DNA of 64,000 nt from Rhodocollybia butyracea (lineage: Eukaryota; Basidiomycota; Agaricomycetes; Agaricales; Omphalotaceae): assembly GCA_015501585.1 (NCBI GenBank), contig JADNRY010000002.1, positions 620,001 through 684,000 on the forward strand. The letters are read 5' to 3'. Each line of letters begins with the position of its first letter. Position 1 is the stretch's first letter. The translations under genes were made by a program, and so were the position numbers. Shown piece after piece: positions 1 through 11,899 of the stretch. Under the pieces are notes generated by a model that had not been told where the DNA came from, ran no database searches, and worked only from the letters and a program-made list of their open reading frames with translations.

Positions 1-356
1 AAGGGGCTGGATTGCAAAATATTTTTTGGATAACCTTTGATTGTAGTGGATGAGGCCAAAGCTGTATGCCCATAAAAGGAAAATTTGTCACTTCTCAATT
101 AGGCAATGAAAACAGCTTTGGCCTCATCCACTGCAAAAGTTTTGAAATTGCCTAATTAAGAAATAAAAGTCTATTGAAATAAAATTGCCTAATATAGTAA
201 TTTATAAAAATTTCCAAATGTATCTAACTCTATTAAAAAAACATAAAACCGGTTAAGGTGTTTGAAAATTGCCTTATTTGGTAATAAAAACAGCTTTGAC
301 CTCATCCACTGCAAAAATGGAAAAATTTCCTAATTTAGTAATTTTTAAATTGGCTT

Positions 357-535
357 GGGTCATGACTTAGGCCAGGTAGGTCATGACCTAGTTCATCCAG
401 ATCATGACCTAGGTCAAGTAGGTCATGACCTAGTTCACCCAGGTCATGACCTAGGTCAGGTAGGTCATGACCTAGTTCACCCAGGTCATGACCTAGGTCA
501 AGTAGGTCATGACCTGAATCAGCTAGGTCAGGTAA
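357..535. repeat. 42-bp minisatellite built of palindromes
   Basis: About four tandem copies of a 42-bp unit, each containing two copies of the self-complementary motif GGTCATGACC and pieces of CCTAGG. The unit length is a multiple of three, so an open frame runs through it with a 14-residue repeat (GHDLGQVGHDLVHP). That frame is a by-product of the repeat and not a gene. Shorter versions occur at 840-930, 11,510-11,560 and 11,920-11,945 in the other arm. Confidence 0.85.
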
Positions 536-916
536 GTCACATTCTTGCCTGACAATCCAGACCAGGGCACTGTGACTTAGCTTGATCTTGTCATAATCTA
601 CAGATATGTAAAAAATCCCAATAATCCCAATATGTTACTACACATTTCTTGTCATGATTCTATGATATTTCATTCTTGCTTATATTCTCTATCTCACCAT
701 CCTCCACTCTCACCCTACACCTCTTAAACTAACTATATATCCCCCTCCTAGACCATCCCCTCCCTCACCTAGACCATGCCCTGCCCCACCTAGGCCATAT
801 CCTATCTCACCCCAGGCCATGACCTACCAACCCCAGGAAAAGACCAACCTGACCTAGGTCATGACCAATTTTTTAGGTCATGACCTAATTCCCAAGTCAT
901 GACCTAAATCCCAAGG

Positions 917-1375
917 TCATGACCTAGCTGCCTGGGTTTTGCCTAGGTTTTTGGGTCTTTTTAGTAAGGTCAATGTAACAAAAGTGCAGACTAATAAGAC
1001 CAAATATGTGGTTGCCTGAAGTGGAGAGAGAGGAGTTTGGAAAGTAGGAGGCTGTGGAAGAGGTTGAGGTTGAGGCCGATGCTGAGAAATGATTGGGTTT
1101 ATTGAACCTGGAAGAGTAGGCAAAGGCATTTGAGGTGTAGGTGGATCAGGTTTCTTTGAAGGATGACCATGCCATTTAGGTGTAGCTTTGTCCAAAGCTA
1201 AGCAAACTTTTTCTGCAGTTTTTTTATGTGTGACTTCAGCCTTATGCTCAGCTAGTGCTACTGCTTTTTCCTCTCTAGCCTTTTGTGCTATGTCAGCATG
1301 GATTTTACAAGCCTCCTCCTTGGCTTGTGCTTCTTCAGCACATTTGGCTTCTCTTGCCAACTTAAGAGTGTTCAC
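917..1375 (-). CDS. Unassigned 152-codon ORF in the left palindrome arm
   Basis: I do not recognise this product. The first 65 residues are rich in Ala, Lys and Glu and could form a charged helix or coiled coil. A proline-rich stretch follows, then a hydrophobic segment near residues 122-137. The C-terminal third lies in sequence shared with the rest of the inverted-repeat family, where it is clearly non-coding. The N-terminal two thirds lies in the block (1,011-1,575) absent from the right arm. It may be a fragment of a transposon-encoded protein or a chance frame. No splice sites or promoter support it. Confidence 0.25.
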   Translation of the reverse strand: MNTLKLAREAKCAEEAQAKEEACKIHADIAQKAREEKAVALAEHKAEVTHKKTAEKVCLALDKATPKWHGHPSKKPDPPTPQMPLPTLPGSINPIISQHRPQPQPLPQPPTFQTPLSPLQATTYLVLLVCTFVTLTLLKRPKNLGKTQAARS

Positions 1376-1575
1376 CCTATGCTGTACTGATAATGCAATA
1401 TAGGGTGAATGTAGCTATAGCCTGCATTACAATTCAGGGCAGGCCCAGCCATAACAGCAAAGTGAGCTCACATTGCAATGTGGCATATGTCACAGCCAGG
1501 CTTTTGCAAAATTACTGGATTAGGGAATTTTTTGCTCTGTGTAACATAGAGCTTGGTTTGCATGTCACATCACAT
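1011..1575. other. Block present in the left palindrome arm only
   Basis: The sequence on either side (999-1,010 and from 1,576) is matched inverted at about 11,385-11,430, where only about 15 unrelated bases separate the two sides. The block is therefore either an insertion on the left or a deletion on the right. The third family copy resumes differently at about 16,505, so the ancestral state is not settled. No terminal repeats or target duplication were seen. Confidence 0.55.
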
Positions 1576-2049
1576 CTGTTTTAGCTAAATTTGGAAATAA
1601 AAAAGTTGCTATATTGAGCTATAGCTAAAGTGCCAGTGCCAGTGCACATTGATCTGGTCATGTGATTGGTGGATTGCAGTTCCCACCTTCCAAAAAATCA
1701 GTGATTTATGGGCCATTTCTAGAGTGGTAGCAAGCCCAAAAATGGCTATAGGTAATGTATTAATATTTGAGCACTGTACCTTGGCCCATGGGGTGCTGTA
1801 ATGGGTTGAGTTGAATGAAAAGATTTAGATTATCTTTGGTCAAAGCTGTACATCACTGCCTAATTTGGAATGCTAGCAAAGCAGCCAAAAAGCCTGCTTG
1901 TACAGCAGATATTCTTGCTAATAAGGATGTACATAGTGTCTTTAGATGTATAATAGGTCCCTAAAGCAAAATTACAGCCATAGCTCCGGTCAAAGCTGTT
2001 TTATTACCATATTTAGAATGCCAGCAAAGCGGCCTAAAAGCTTGCTTAT

Positions 2050-2900
2050 TCACAGGTATTCTATCTAATAGCAGTCTAGACAGTGTTCATACATGTACAG
2101 TAGCTGCCTGAAGTAAAATTAGAGCAGGTGTATGGGTAATAATGGGCCCTGCTTCGAGGTTTTGTCCTGTGGCTGTGCTGTCAAAAGTTGAAATTACAGT
2201 AGGATATTTGACAGTACTAATGATACAGGCATGGTTCTGGCACAAAATATATGTACCTGAAGCAAAATTGTGTTGGAGCATACTCCGTACATACATATTG
2301 GGACTCATATCTACAGCTTTGACCATTCCCTTTCTCGTATACACCGTGCTTACCCTATACTGTACAGTTGATATTTAGGTCACGTAGAAGCGGTGTATAC
2401 GACTCCCTCAGTTGCTTTCTTTACAACTGAGGTGAGACCGTTCCCATATATTCATTTTGTCTACTTACTAATGTACTTATAGTTAACTTACCTTAACAGG
2501 TATACAATACAGTTGCTTTCTTTACAACTGAGTTAACTTACCTTAACAAATTGAAGCACTACATAGCAGGAATAAGGCATTATTACTAGCTTTAGGCTAG
2601 AGGAGGTCAAAGCTGTATGTCCAAATAGGGAAATATATATGGCAGCAAAGTGGCCTAAAAGCATGCTTATGCCAAGGTATTTAGTCTAATAGTAGTCTAT
2701 ACAGTGTTTACAGATGTAAAGTAGGTACCTGAAGCAAATTAGGGCAGTTATGTGGGCTAATAGTTGCCCTGCTTCAAGGTTTGGGCCTGTGGCTGTGCTA
2801 TCAAAAGTTGAAGTAACAGTAGGATATTTTACATACTAGTGATATAGGCATAGTATCTGCACAGATTATATATGCCTGAAGTAAAACTAAGGCATCACAT
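2050..2900. repeat. Two direct copies of a ~230-bp subrepeat
   Basis: About 2,050-2,275 and 2,668-2,890 are diverged direct copies. The right arm has one copy (inverted, about 10,700-10,920) and the third family member has another near 16,550-16,760. Between the two left copies, a 23-bp motif (2,409-2,431 and 2,510-2,532) and an 18-bp motif (2,481-2,498 and about 2,531-2,548) are each duplicated. Confidence 0.6.
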
Positions 2901-2927
2901 GGCAGGAATAAGCTGTAATTACCAGCT

Positions 2928-3443
2928 TGTTGAAACTAGATTACCGCTTATGAGTCATATCTAATCAGTAATGTGAGTCGACTAGACGCACTTGCTATAC
3001 GATCAATGAACTGTCGATATATGCTATGTTGAAACTCACCCTCAAACACTAGACGCAGCCTCTACGCAGGTTCGTATAGATGTAGTCAATTATGCCATTT
3101 GCTATTAGTCTTATGATACATAGCTTGTATACTGCCTTGCAGTACCTATGAACAATACCTATAGAATTACCATACGGACTCCATCTTCTAGGGTACATTA
3201 TGCACATGTATATGCACTATGTTTAGCAGTACGACTCAAGTAGACTCATACATTGTTATAGGGTTTATTATATTCTGTAGTATAAATACTGTAGATATTT
3301 TCCTGTAACAATAACCAAGAATCCTACTATTTGTCTGGACACTTGTTCTGCTCTCAACAAGCACTCTTACAACTCCTGTAACATCCTTACACTCTCAGGT
3401 GAGTATGCTGTCAACCTTGTGTTGACTGACCGCTGTTTCTACA
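2928..3443 (+). repeat. 5' LTR of copia-1
   Basis: 516 bp, TG...CA ends. A TATA-like motif (TATAAATA) sits near 3,281, about 160 bp before the end. It differs from the 3' LTR at five positions; four are C/T or G/A changes at CpG. Confidence 0.95.
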
Positions 3444-3457
3444 GGTTATGGGCCCCG
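3444..3457 (+). promoter_or_regulatory. Primer-binding site, initiator-tRNA anticodon type
   Basis: GGTTATGGGCCCCG directly follows the 5' LTR. It is complementary to the anticodon arm of initiator tRNA-Met, as in Drosophila copia, where a half-tRNA primes minus-strand synthesis. The same motif follows the LTRs at 25,673, 24,979 (minus) and 58,668 (minus). Confidence 0.8.
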
Positions 3458-4121
3458 GATCGCTTCAACACATGTTGTGCCCTCCATTGTGCTTACTGCA
3501 CTTGGTTAGACAGTGTTCAATGAACATCTAACGCTCATTCCTGGAGTGTACAAAGTTCGCGTGTTGTGCATTAGCTGGTCATGGTACATGGTAACATTCA
3601 TGGATCGCATTTCTCTCCATTCCTGCATTGTTCAAAAATATACATGACTTTGCACACTGACACACACATGTATTTACATAGGCACCCGATGATCGAACGA
3701 GCTGTTTAAGGGCTTTGCTGTGATGGCATTCCCTTTAGGGTTTTATTCCCTGCCAGGTAGACTTGGGGTCACCGCTATAATAGCCATAAAAGCGTTCATG
3801 TGCATCCACTGGCAAACTGCGAACGATCATTGGGTTCTTGGCCTTCGTAGAATAATTGTACATACACATTACCTACCTGCTGCTTGCCTTAAGTTCTTCA
3901 CATGCTAAAGGGATACTGTTCGATTGTGCTGCAAAGCACATCTGAACGTTGACTGAACGCATATTCTTGGCATTCAGTTACCCTATTTGTGTTCCGATCA
4001 ACTTAAGTGACTGAGTCCGAATTGGAATGATCGGATCAGTGGATGGAAAATGGATGGATAATTATATGCGATCAACACTGAAAACACTTGTCACGGGTTT
4101 CCGACTTTGTTGTTGTGATCT
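3458..4121 (+). other. Untranslated leader of copia-1
   Basis: Roughly 660 bp between the primer-binding site and the open gag frame. The first in-frame codon of the open frame (4,122) is GTG, so the true start (an unspliced ATG, a spliced start, or the ATG at 4,257) is not settled. No other gene was seen. Confidence 0.6.
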
Positions 4122-7100
4122 GTGTTCATAACTTGTGGAAGCACGTCACTGACTGTTGCTCTACTTTTTCTAGAACCTTATCAAAACACGTCTCTCTCAA
4201 ACCTCTCTAGTGTTCCTCTCCTCAATGGGGCTAACTACCCCTCCTGGTCCAGTTCAATGACAGCGCTCCTTAGAGCCTCTCGTTGTTGGTCTGTTGTTGT
4301 TGGACGAATCCCTCGCCCCAAACCAACATTCTGCAAGGCAAGCGCCTCTGAAGTCGCCGCTGGCACTTACAAGGCTAATGAAGACGTTGAGACCACCACT
4401 GCTGAACGGCAGAAAGAGATTGATGACTGGGACAGTCTTGATGACCAAGCCATGGGCTTAATTGCCCTCCGACTTCCTGACGACATCAGGGCTACTGTCC
4501 TAAAGTCTGACTCTGGTGAAACTTGGGATGAAATCAAAAAGATCTACGGCAAACCCGGCTCTGCTGGCACTTTTGGCATCTTCAAAGAGGCCATTAACTT
4601 CCAAATTGACGGAAGAAACGATCCTACTCTCGCCCTAGCATCTTTAAACTCCACCTTCTCCCGCCTTGATGGCTCTGGTCTCATTCTTCCCGAACCGGTA
4701 AAAGCTATGATTCTCTTGGCCACCTTACCTACTCAATGGGATAGTCTTGCGATGACAATCCTTTCTAGAGATGCTACTCTTCTTACTCCGTCCAACATCA
4801 TGCCGATCATTCAGGACGAGTACCGCCGCCGCCAATCCAACGCTACCTCTCTCGCGGCCCGCATCTCCGGCATCAAACGTCAATCTGACTCCAAGTCTTC
4901 TTGGAATGATCAGAAGAAGAAGAAGGACACTAAGAAGGGAGCGCCTTACCCAGCAAGCAAACCTTCCAATGACTCGTCCTCTACTTCTGACAAAGACAAA
5001 AAGACACGCCGCGGAAAGAAAGGAGGAAAAGGCAAAGAAAAGGCTCATGAATCAGCTGAAGTGGAGACTTCCAATGTCTCTAATTTCGCCACCTGCCTTG
5101 CCTCACGCATTAACGACAGCTTCCTCTGTGAAGCCTCCCACGACTCCATCCTTGACAGGATGAAGATCGAGGAAGTAGAGGTCGATCTCTCTGATCACCT
5201 TTGGCCTCAGACCAAACTCGAAATGGACATTGATGAGGAAATGTATGGCTCTGGAGACGAGCGCCTTATTTTCTGGCAAGCTTCCCTTAATAGTCTTAAG
5301 GAAAAATTCACTGACCAATTGCACTCATTACAACAGATGTTCAATAATATGGCTGGAATATCGAACGGTCCAAATGGACCTTATGTATCACATTCTCCAC
5401 GCTTCTTGAACTCTGTACCTCCTAGCGAGGGTAAATTAAATAAAATGGTTTCTAATGATGTCCATGGTGCGAATAAGAACCTTAGTCAGATATTTAACAC
5501 ATGGCTGCTTGATTCCGGTGCATCTGGATATTTTACCCCTTATCGGCAAGACTTTGTGTCTTATAAAAAATTCACACATCCAATACCTGTCCAGACTGCT
5601 GACGAACGTATGTCAACCTTTATTGAAGGTGCCGGAACAGTCTACATAAGGCATGACAATGGCGAAGGAAAAATCCTCACGACTAAGTTACACCCAGTGT
5701 TTTACCAACCGCATTGCACACACCGACTTCTATCTGTTGGTTTATTAAATCGACAGGGTTGCTACACAACTATTAACGTTGAGAAATCAGTTATTCGTAA
5801 GACAGATGATGACTCTATAATCATGACCTTATATCCCAATAACGACAGGGATAATATTCACTGGCTAAAGGCCGATGTAGTGAAATCTGAGATAGGCATG
5901 ATATCATCTCCTAATGATTTTAACACCTGGCATAACCGTTTTGCACATCCCGGTGATGTTGTATTACGCATCCCGGTGATGTTGTATTACGCATCCCGGT
6001 GATGTTGTATTACGCAATGCTCCTGGAAATGTCAATGGACTACCTAAATTGTCGATACCAGATAAAGAATCTCCATGCAAAGGTTGCGCGCTTGGAAAGG
6101 CTGCCTCCAAAGCATATCCTAAGTCCGAGAAATGAGCATCCAACCCTATGGATTTAATTCACGCAGATTTGGTTGAAATTCCAACTGTCTCTTATCATAA
6201 ATTTAAATTTGTGATCACTCTGCTGGATGACTGCTCTTCTCATGCTACTTCGATCATGCTGCGACAAAAATCAGAAGCGTTTCAAGCCTTCAAGGATTTC
6301 AAATCTTGGGCTGAAAAACAAACTGGACGCAAACTTGTGCGTTTCTGCATTGATCGAGGGGGAGAACTCATCTCAAAGGAATTTACTTCCTTTCTCAAGT
6401 CTGAGGGTATTGATATTCAAATGTCCGAACCTTATGTTCATCAACAGAATGGTAGAGCGGAACGTATCAACCGTACACTCATGGAAAAATCCGAAGCCAT
6501 GCGACACCATGCATGCTGCCCGGAGTCCTGGTGGCAATTCTCATATTCCACAGGAGTACATGTGTATAACCGCACACCGATTCGTCAATTGAACTGGAAG
6601 ACACCAATTGAAGGTTTTCTCAAAAAGAAACCTGATGTCTCGTACTTCAGAACCTTTGGCTGTGGTGCTTATGTCTTTATTCCTATTGACAAGCGAAAAA
6701 ATAAACAATCTCCACACTCTGAAGTGATGACTTTCATTGGATATGACCAAGGAAGCAAAGGATATCTATTCATGCATAGCGATAATTCCGTAGTGCATGC
6801 TGCACAAGCAACTTTCTATGAGAAATGGTTTCCACGGTGCAAATCTGAATCTGATTCTGGAGTAAAACCTGCTATACCTGTTGCCCCCACGCCTGTGAAA
6901 CCTTCGCAACCTTCAAATGGTAATGGTGCAGACATTCCATTTGATCCGGAATTCCCAGAAGATCAACCACAACTGTTTACTGAACCGGTCGCTATAAAGC
7001 CCAACTCGTAGCAAAAGGTTTTTCACAAGTAGAAGGTGTGGATTATAATGAGTTGTTCTCACCGGTCGCCCGGTTTGAAACTGTACAAACTCTCCTAGCT

Positions 7101-8342
7101 TTAGCCGCATTAGAGGACTGGGAAATCCAGGCTCTTGACGTCAAACAGGCTTTTCTTTATGGCAAGCTAGATGAAGAGATCTACATGGAACAACCTAAAG
7201 ACTTCATTAAAGAAGGCACACCAAAAGTATGGCGGTTACATCGTGCATTATACGGACTGAAACAAGCTAGCTTATCCTGGTGGAAGGAATGTAACGCCTC
7301 CATGGGAAAATTGGGATTTAAGTGCTGCTCTTCAGATGCTGGTGTATACGTCTTTAAATCAAATGGCAAAACCGTAACTGCCATCATCTATGTTGATGAC
7401 GCACTCTTTCTTGGCAAGGACAAAGATCTTGTTCTTAAAAAGAAAAACGAGTTTATGAAATTATGGGAATGTCGTGATCTAGGAGAACCAACTGAGTTCC
7501 TTGGAATGCGGATTACACGGGATCGTTCCAAACATATCTTAACACTTGACCAACAACCTTATCTTCGAAAGGTCATAGAACATTTTGGACTGACTAATGC
7601 CAAAGCTACCCCAACCCCATTACCTTCATCCTGGGTTCCTCGTGCAAACACTGGTCATGTAGATGCCAAACTTAGACAACGCTTCCAAAGCGTAATTGGA
7701 TCTTTATTGTATCTGATGCTAGGCACCTGACCCGACATTGCTTATGCCGTTATAAAAATCTCACAGTATTTGGCGAATCCAAACCCAGACCACCTGGCCA
7801 AAGCACTTTACATTGTGCGCTACTTAATTGGGACTTCTACTTACGTACTTGTCTTTGATGGTAGATCTGACCATGGCTTCTTAGCCTATTGTGATTCTGA
7901 CTGGGCATCAGATCCAGATGATCGAAAATCCCATACTGGGATGATTATCAAACTTGCCACAGGTCCAATCTGTTGGACTTCTCACAAACAGAAAACAGTT
8001 GCTCTTTCATTGACTGAAGCTGAATACATGGCTTTATCTGATTCGTGTAGACAACTTATGTGGCTCAAGTCTCTCTTTTCTGAGATTGGAATTACTATCG
8101 CTGTATTGCCCTTATGTGGTGATAATCAAGGATCAATCTTTCTGGGATCTAATCCTGTACAAGAAAGAAGAACCAAGCATATTGATATACGATATCATTA
8201 TATCAGAGAACGCATTGAATCAAAAGAAATAGAACTCTTCTATGTTCCTACTGATGATAATGTCGCAGATCTTCTCACGAAGAACCTTGCACTTGTCAAG
8301 TTTCAGAAATTCCGTAACAGTCTAGGAATTCTCTTTAACTGA
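4122..8342 (+). pseudogene. copia-1 gag-pol polyprotein, interrupted
   Basis: Encodes the structural and enzymatic polyprotein of a copia element. Gag is at about 4,200-5,480, with the usual N-terminal NGANYPSW motif; no CCHC zinc knuckle was seen. The protease motif DSGAS is near 5,515. The GAG-pre-integrase HxxxH/CxxC region is at 5,925-6,110. The integrase acidic triad lies in HADL, IDRGGEL and NGRAERINR (6,160-6,470). RT carries the YVDD box near 7,390, and RNase H with DSDWAS and TEAEYM is at 7,880-8,300. It is broken by a repeat-expansion frameshift (5,946-6,014), TGA at 6,132-6,134, a deletion plus frameshift near 6,988, and TGA at 7,728-7,730. Both TGA codons fit CGA-to-TGA change; at 7,728 the family almost always has Arg in the following GTRPD motif. 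Confidence 0.92.
5946..6014 (+). repeat. 23-bp unit in three perfect tandem copies inside copia-1
   Basis: Units at 5,946-5,968, 5,969-5,991 and 5,992-6,014 are identical. The two extra copies add 46 bp, which is 1 modulo 3, and shift the frame within the GAG-pre-integrase region. The resulting frame ends at 6,002. Confidence 0.95.
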
Positions 8343-8428
8343 TTCGTCATAGACTGTGCAATATGTCTATAAACTATAATGCCATTTAAAGTTGATAAAA
8401 AATTATACTTATTAGCTACAATTCTTAG

Positions 8429-8944
8429 TGTTGAAACTAGATTACCGCTTATGAGTCGTATCTAATCAGTAATGTGAGTCGACTAGACGCACTTGCTATA
8501 CGATCAATGAACTGTCAATATATGCTATGTTGAAACTCACCCTCAAACACTAGATGCAGCCTCTACGCAGGTTCGTATAGATGTAGTCAATTATGCCATT
8601 TGCTATTAGTCTTATGATACATAGCTTGTACACTGCCTTGCAGTACCTATGAACAATACCTATAGAATTACCATACGGACTCCATCTTCTAGGGTACATT
8701 ATGCACATGTATATGCACTATGTTTAGCAGTACGACTCAAGTAGACTCATACATTGTTATAGGGTTTATTATATTCTGTAGTATAAATACTGTAGATATT
8801 TTCCTGTAACAATAACCAAGAATCCTACTATTTGTCTGGACACTTGTTCTGCTCTCAACAAGCACTCTTACAACTCCTGTAACATCCTTACACTCTCAGG
8901 TGAGTATGCTGTCAACCTTGTGTTGACTGACTGCTGTTTCTACA
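8429..8944 (+). repeat. 3' LTR of copia-1
   Basis: 516 bp, the same length as the 5' LTR, about 99% identical, and followed by the target duplication CAGCT (8,945-8,949). Confidence 0.95.
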
Positions 8945-10038
8945 CAGCTAATAGGTCAGAGTAGGTCAAAGCTGTATGTCCAAATAGGGAAATATATAGG
9001 TGGTGTTGAGTCAAAGTTGGGCTCAGTAATGGCATGAATTCTCAAGGGGTAAGGCTTGAAATGTATATCTGGGTACTGTAGTATGTTAACTACATCTTCA
9101 GGTTGATATACTTACCATTATGTGTCCAGGAGGAGGAGCATTGAGTGATCAATGGTTAGTAACCATCAAAAATCGCTTTTTTGGGTGATAAAATGTAATA
9201 GTGAGTGCTTAAGTGAAGGCAGGCCCTCAAGGTGAGGTAGGTATACTGGAATACATGTTAGACCTTTGTTCCATGTCCAAGAGTGATTAATATGGTACTA
9301 GAAGCAATGATATGGATTGATCTTTTGATATTTTGCCTAAAAAGTCAATTTTTAATGACTTAACATGGAATAGTGAAGCCTTTAGACTACCTAGGGCGCT
9401 GTAAGTGCTCATAGATACTGTACTATATTGTATCAACCTGCAACGTACCAACAAATGATTTATATGGCCACAGAAGCAATTGTATTCACTGATATCTATG
9501 TTATTTTTGAAAAAATGTGATTTTCAGCTAATAAAACATGAATAGGGCATGCTATCCAGTTCCAATGATGCTAAAATTTTGGGAATCATGTCTTTGAGAC
9601 CTATCAAGTGAGTTTATGACTTTACATTGACCCCTGGGTATGTCAATACCATGATCATGTTTTAAGTGCTCATATAGATTGAGATGTGTGTACTCATACT
9701 TTTTGGTCCAGAGGACCTTTAAATGACTTGAAGATATGACCCCCAAGTTTTGAGCATTATCTGAGATATATAGCATGATCCATTCATGTTTTATTGCCTG
9801 AAAATCAAATTTTTTTTTTGAAAATAACATAAAAATCAGTGAATACCATCGCTCCTGGGGCCATATAAATCATTTGTTGGTATGGCACAGGTCAATACAA
9901 TAATAGTACAGTATCTATGAGCACTTACAGCGCCCTAGGTAGTCTAAAGGCTTCACTATTCCATGTTAAGTCATTAAAAATTGACTTTTTAGGCAAAATA
10001 TCAAAAGATCAATCCATATCATTGCTTCTAGTACCATA

Positions 10039-10313
10039 TGTTGGATATCACAAGATATCAGTATCATTGTTATGATTGATCAAGCTCATAGTTATCTCAC
10101 ACTCATTATTGACACGTACTTACACGTACTTATTTCCTATCACCCCCATTACCAGTATATAAGCAGTAGCTAGATATACGCTACCTCATCCGATTGCCCC
10201 TCTCTCAGTGCTGTAGGGGGCAAACGGAATATATTGTGCTTTTCACTCTATTCTGCCGTTGTGCTATATATTATCCCGAGTGGTAATATCGTGTTCTATT
10301 TTATTATCCAACA
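10039..10313 (+). repeat. Solo LTR, 275 bp
   Basis: Begins TGTTGGATATC and ends TATCCAACA, flanked by a perfect CCATA duplication (10,034-10,038 and 10,314-10,318). The left palindrome arm has the uninterrupted site near 9,293-9,305 (inverted), which proves the insertion. The termini are those of a copia LTR. A TATATAA-type motif lies near 10,158. The short open frame crossing its right end is not a gene. Confidence 0.92.
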
Positions 10314-11899
10314 CCATATTAATCACTCTTGGACATGGAACAAAGGTCTAACATGTATTCCAGTATACCTACCTCACCTTGAGGGCCTGCCTTCACTTAA
10401 GCACTCACTATTACATTTTATCACCCAAAAAAGCGATTTTTGATGGTTACTAACCATTGATCACTCAATGCTCCTCCTCCTGGACACATAATGGTAAGTA
10501 TATCAACCTGATAATGTAGTTAACATACTACAGTACCCAGATATACATTTCAAGCCTTACCCCTTGAGAATTCATGCCATTACTGAGCCCAACTTTGACT
10601 CAACACCACCTATATATTTCCCTATTTGGACATACAGCTTTGACCTACTCTGACCTATTAGCTGGTAATTACAGCTTATTCCTGCCATGTGATGCCTTAG
10701 TTTTACTTCAGGCATATATAATCTGTGCAGACACTATGCCTATATCACTGGTATGTAAAATATTCTACTGTTACTTCAACTTTTGACAGCACAGCCACAG
10801 GCCCAAACCTCGAAGCAGAGCCACTATTAGCCCACATAACTGCCCTAATTTTGCTTCAGGTACCTATTGTACTTGTATAAATACTGTACAGACTGTAATT
10901 AGAGAGAATACCTAGGCACAAGCATGCTTTTAGGCCGCTTTGCTGGTATTCTAAATATGGTAATAAAACAGCTTTGACCGGAGCTATGGCTGTAATTTTG
11001 CTTCAGGGACCTATTATACATCTAAAAACACTATATACATCCTTATTAGCAAGAATATCTGCTGTACAAGCAGGCTTTTTGGCCGCTTTGCTGGTATTCC
11101 AAATTAGGCAGTGATGTACAGCTTTGACCAGAGGTAATCTAAATCTTTTCATTCAATCCGAACCATTACAGCACCCCATGGGCCAAGGTACAGTGCTCAA
11201 ATATTAATACATTACCTATAGCCTTTTTTGGGCTTGCTACCACTCCAGAAATGTCCAAAATAGGCCCATAAATCACTGATTTTTTTTGAAGCTGTCCACA
11301 ACTGCAATCCACCGGTCACATGACCGGATCAATGTGCACCGGCACTGCTGCTTTAGCTATAGCTCAATATGGCGACTTTTTTATTTCCAAATTTAGCTAA
11401 AACAGACAGTTCAGTCACCCACATATTTGGTCTTATTAGTCTATACTGTTGTTACATTGACCTTACTAAAAAGACCCAAAAACCTAGGCAAAACCTGGGC
11501 AGCTAAGGTCATGACCTTGGGATTCAGGTCATGACCTGGGAATTAGGTCAGGTTGGTCTTTTCCTGGTTGGTAGGTCATGGCCTGGGGTGAGATATGATA
11601 TGGCTTAGGTGGGGCAGGGCATGGTCTAGGTGAGGGAGGGCATGGTCTAGGTGAGGGAGGGCATGTACTAGGAGGGGGAGGGTATGGTCTAGGAGGGGGA
11701 GATATAGTCCAAGAGGTGTAGGGTGAGGGTGGAGGATGGTGAGATAGAGAATATAAACAAGAATGAAATATCATAGAAAATATCATAGAATAATGACTTG
11801 AAATTTCTAGAAACATATTGGGATTTTTTACATATTCGTAGATTATGACAGGATTAAGCTAAGTCACAGTGCCCTGTTCTGGGTGGTCAGGGAAGCATG

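Larger units (their letters stand above)
2928..8944 (+). mobile_element. Complete Ty1/copia retrotransposon (copia-1)
   Basis: Two 516-bp LTRs (TGTTGAAAC...TTTCTACA) flank a gag-pol region in the copia order: gag, protease, integrase, reverse transcriptase, RNase H. The 5-bp target duplication CAGCT (2,923-2,927 and 8,945-8,949) is perfect. The opposite palindrome arm (about 10,655-10,680) holds the same site uninterrupted. The LTRs differ at only 5 of 516 positions, 4 of them CpG transitions, so insertion was recent. The coding region is already broken: a 23-bp triplication near 5,946-6,014, TGA stops at 6,132 and 7,728, and an integrase-RT deletion near 6,988. It must be non-autonomous now. 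Confidence 0.97.

Noticed and set aside
357..535. Possible CRISPR-like array
   Set aside because: There are no unique spacers; the units are directly adjacent, palindromic and part of a eukaryotic repeat family.
357..552. Open frame with a 14-residue repeat, at first like a repetitive protein
   Set aside because: The repeat unit (42 bp) is a multiple of three, so the frame stays open by arithmetic. The other palindrome arm has the same DNA without the frame.
10234..10443. Short ORF crossing the right palindrome arm
   Set aside because: It spans the border of the 275-bp solo LTR and non-coding arm sequence.
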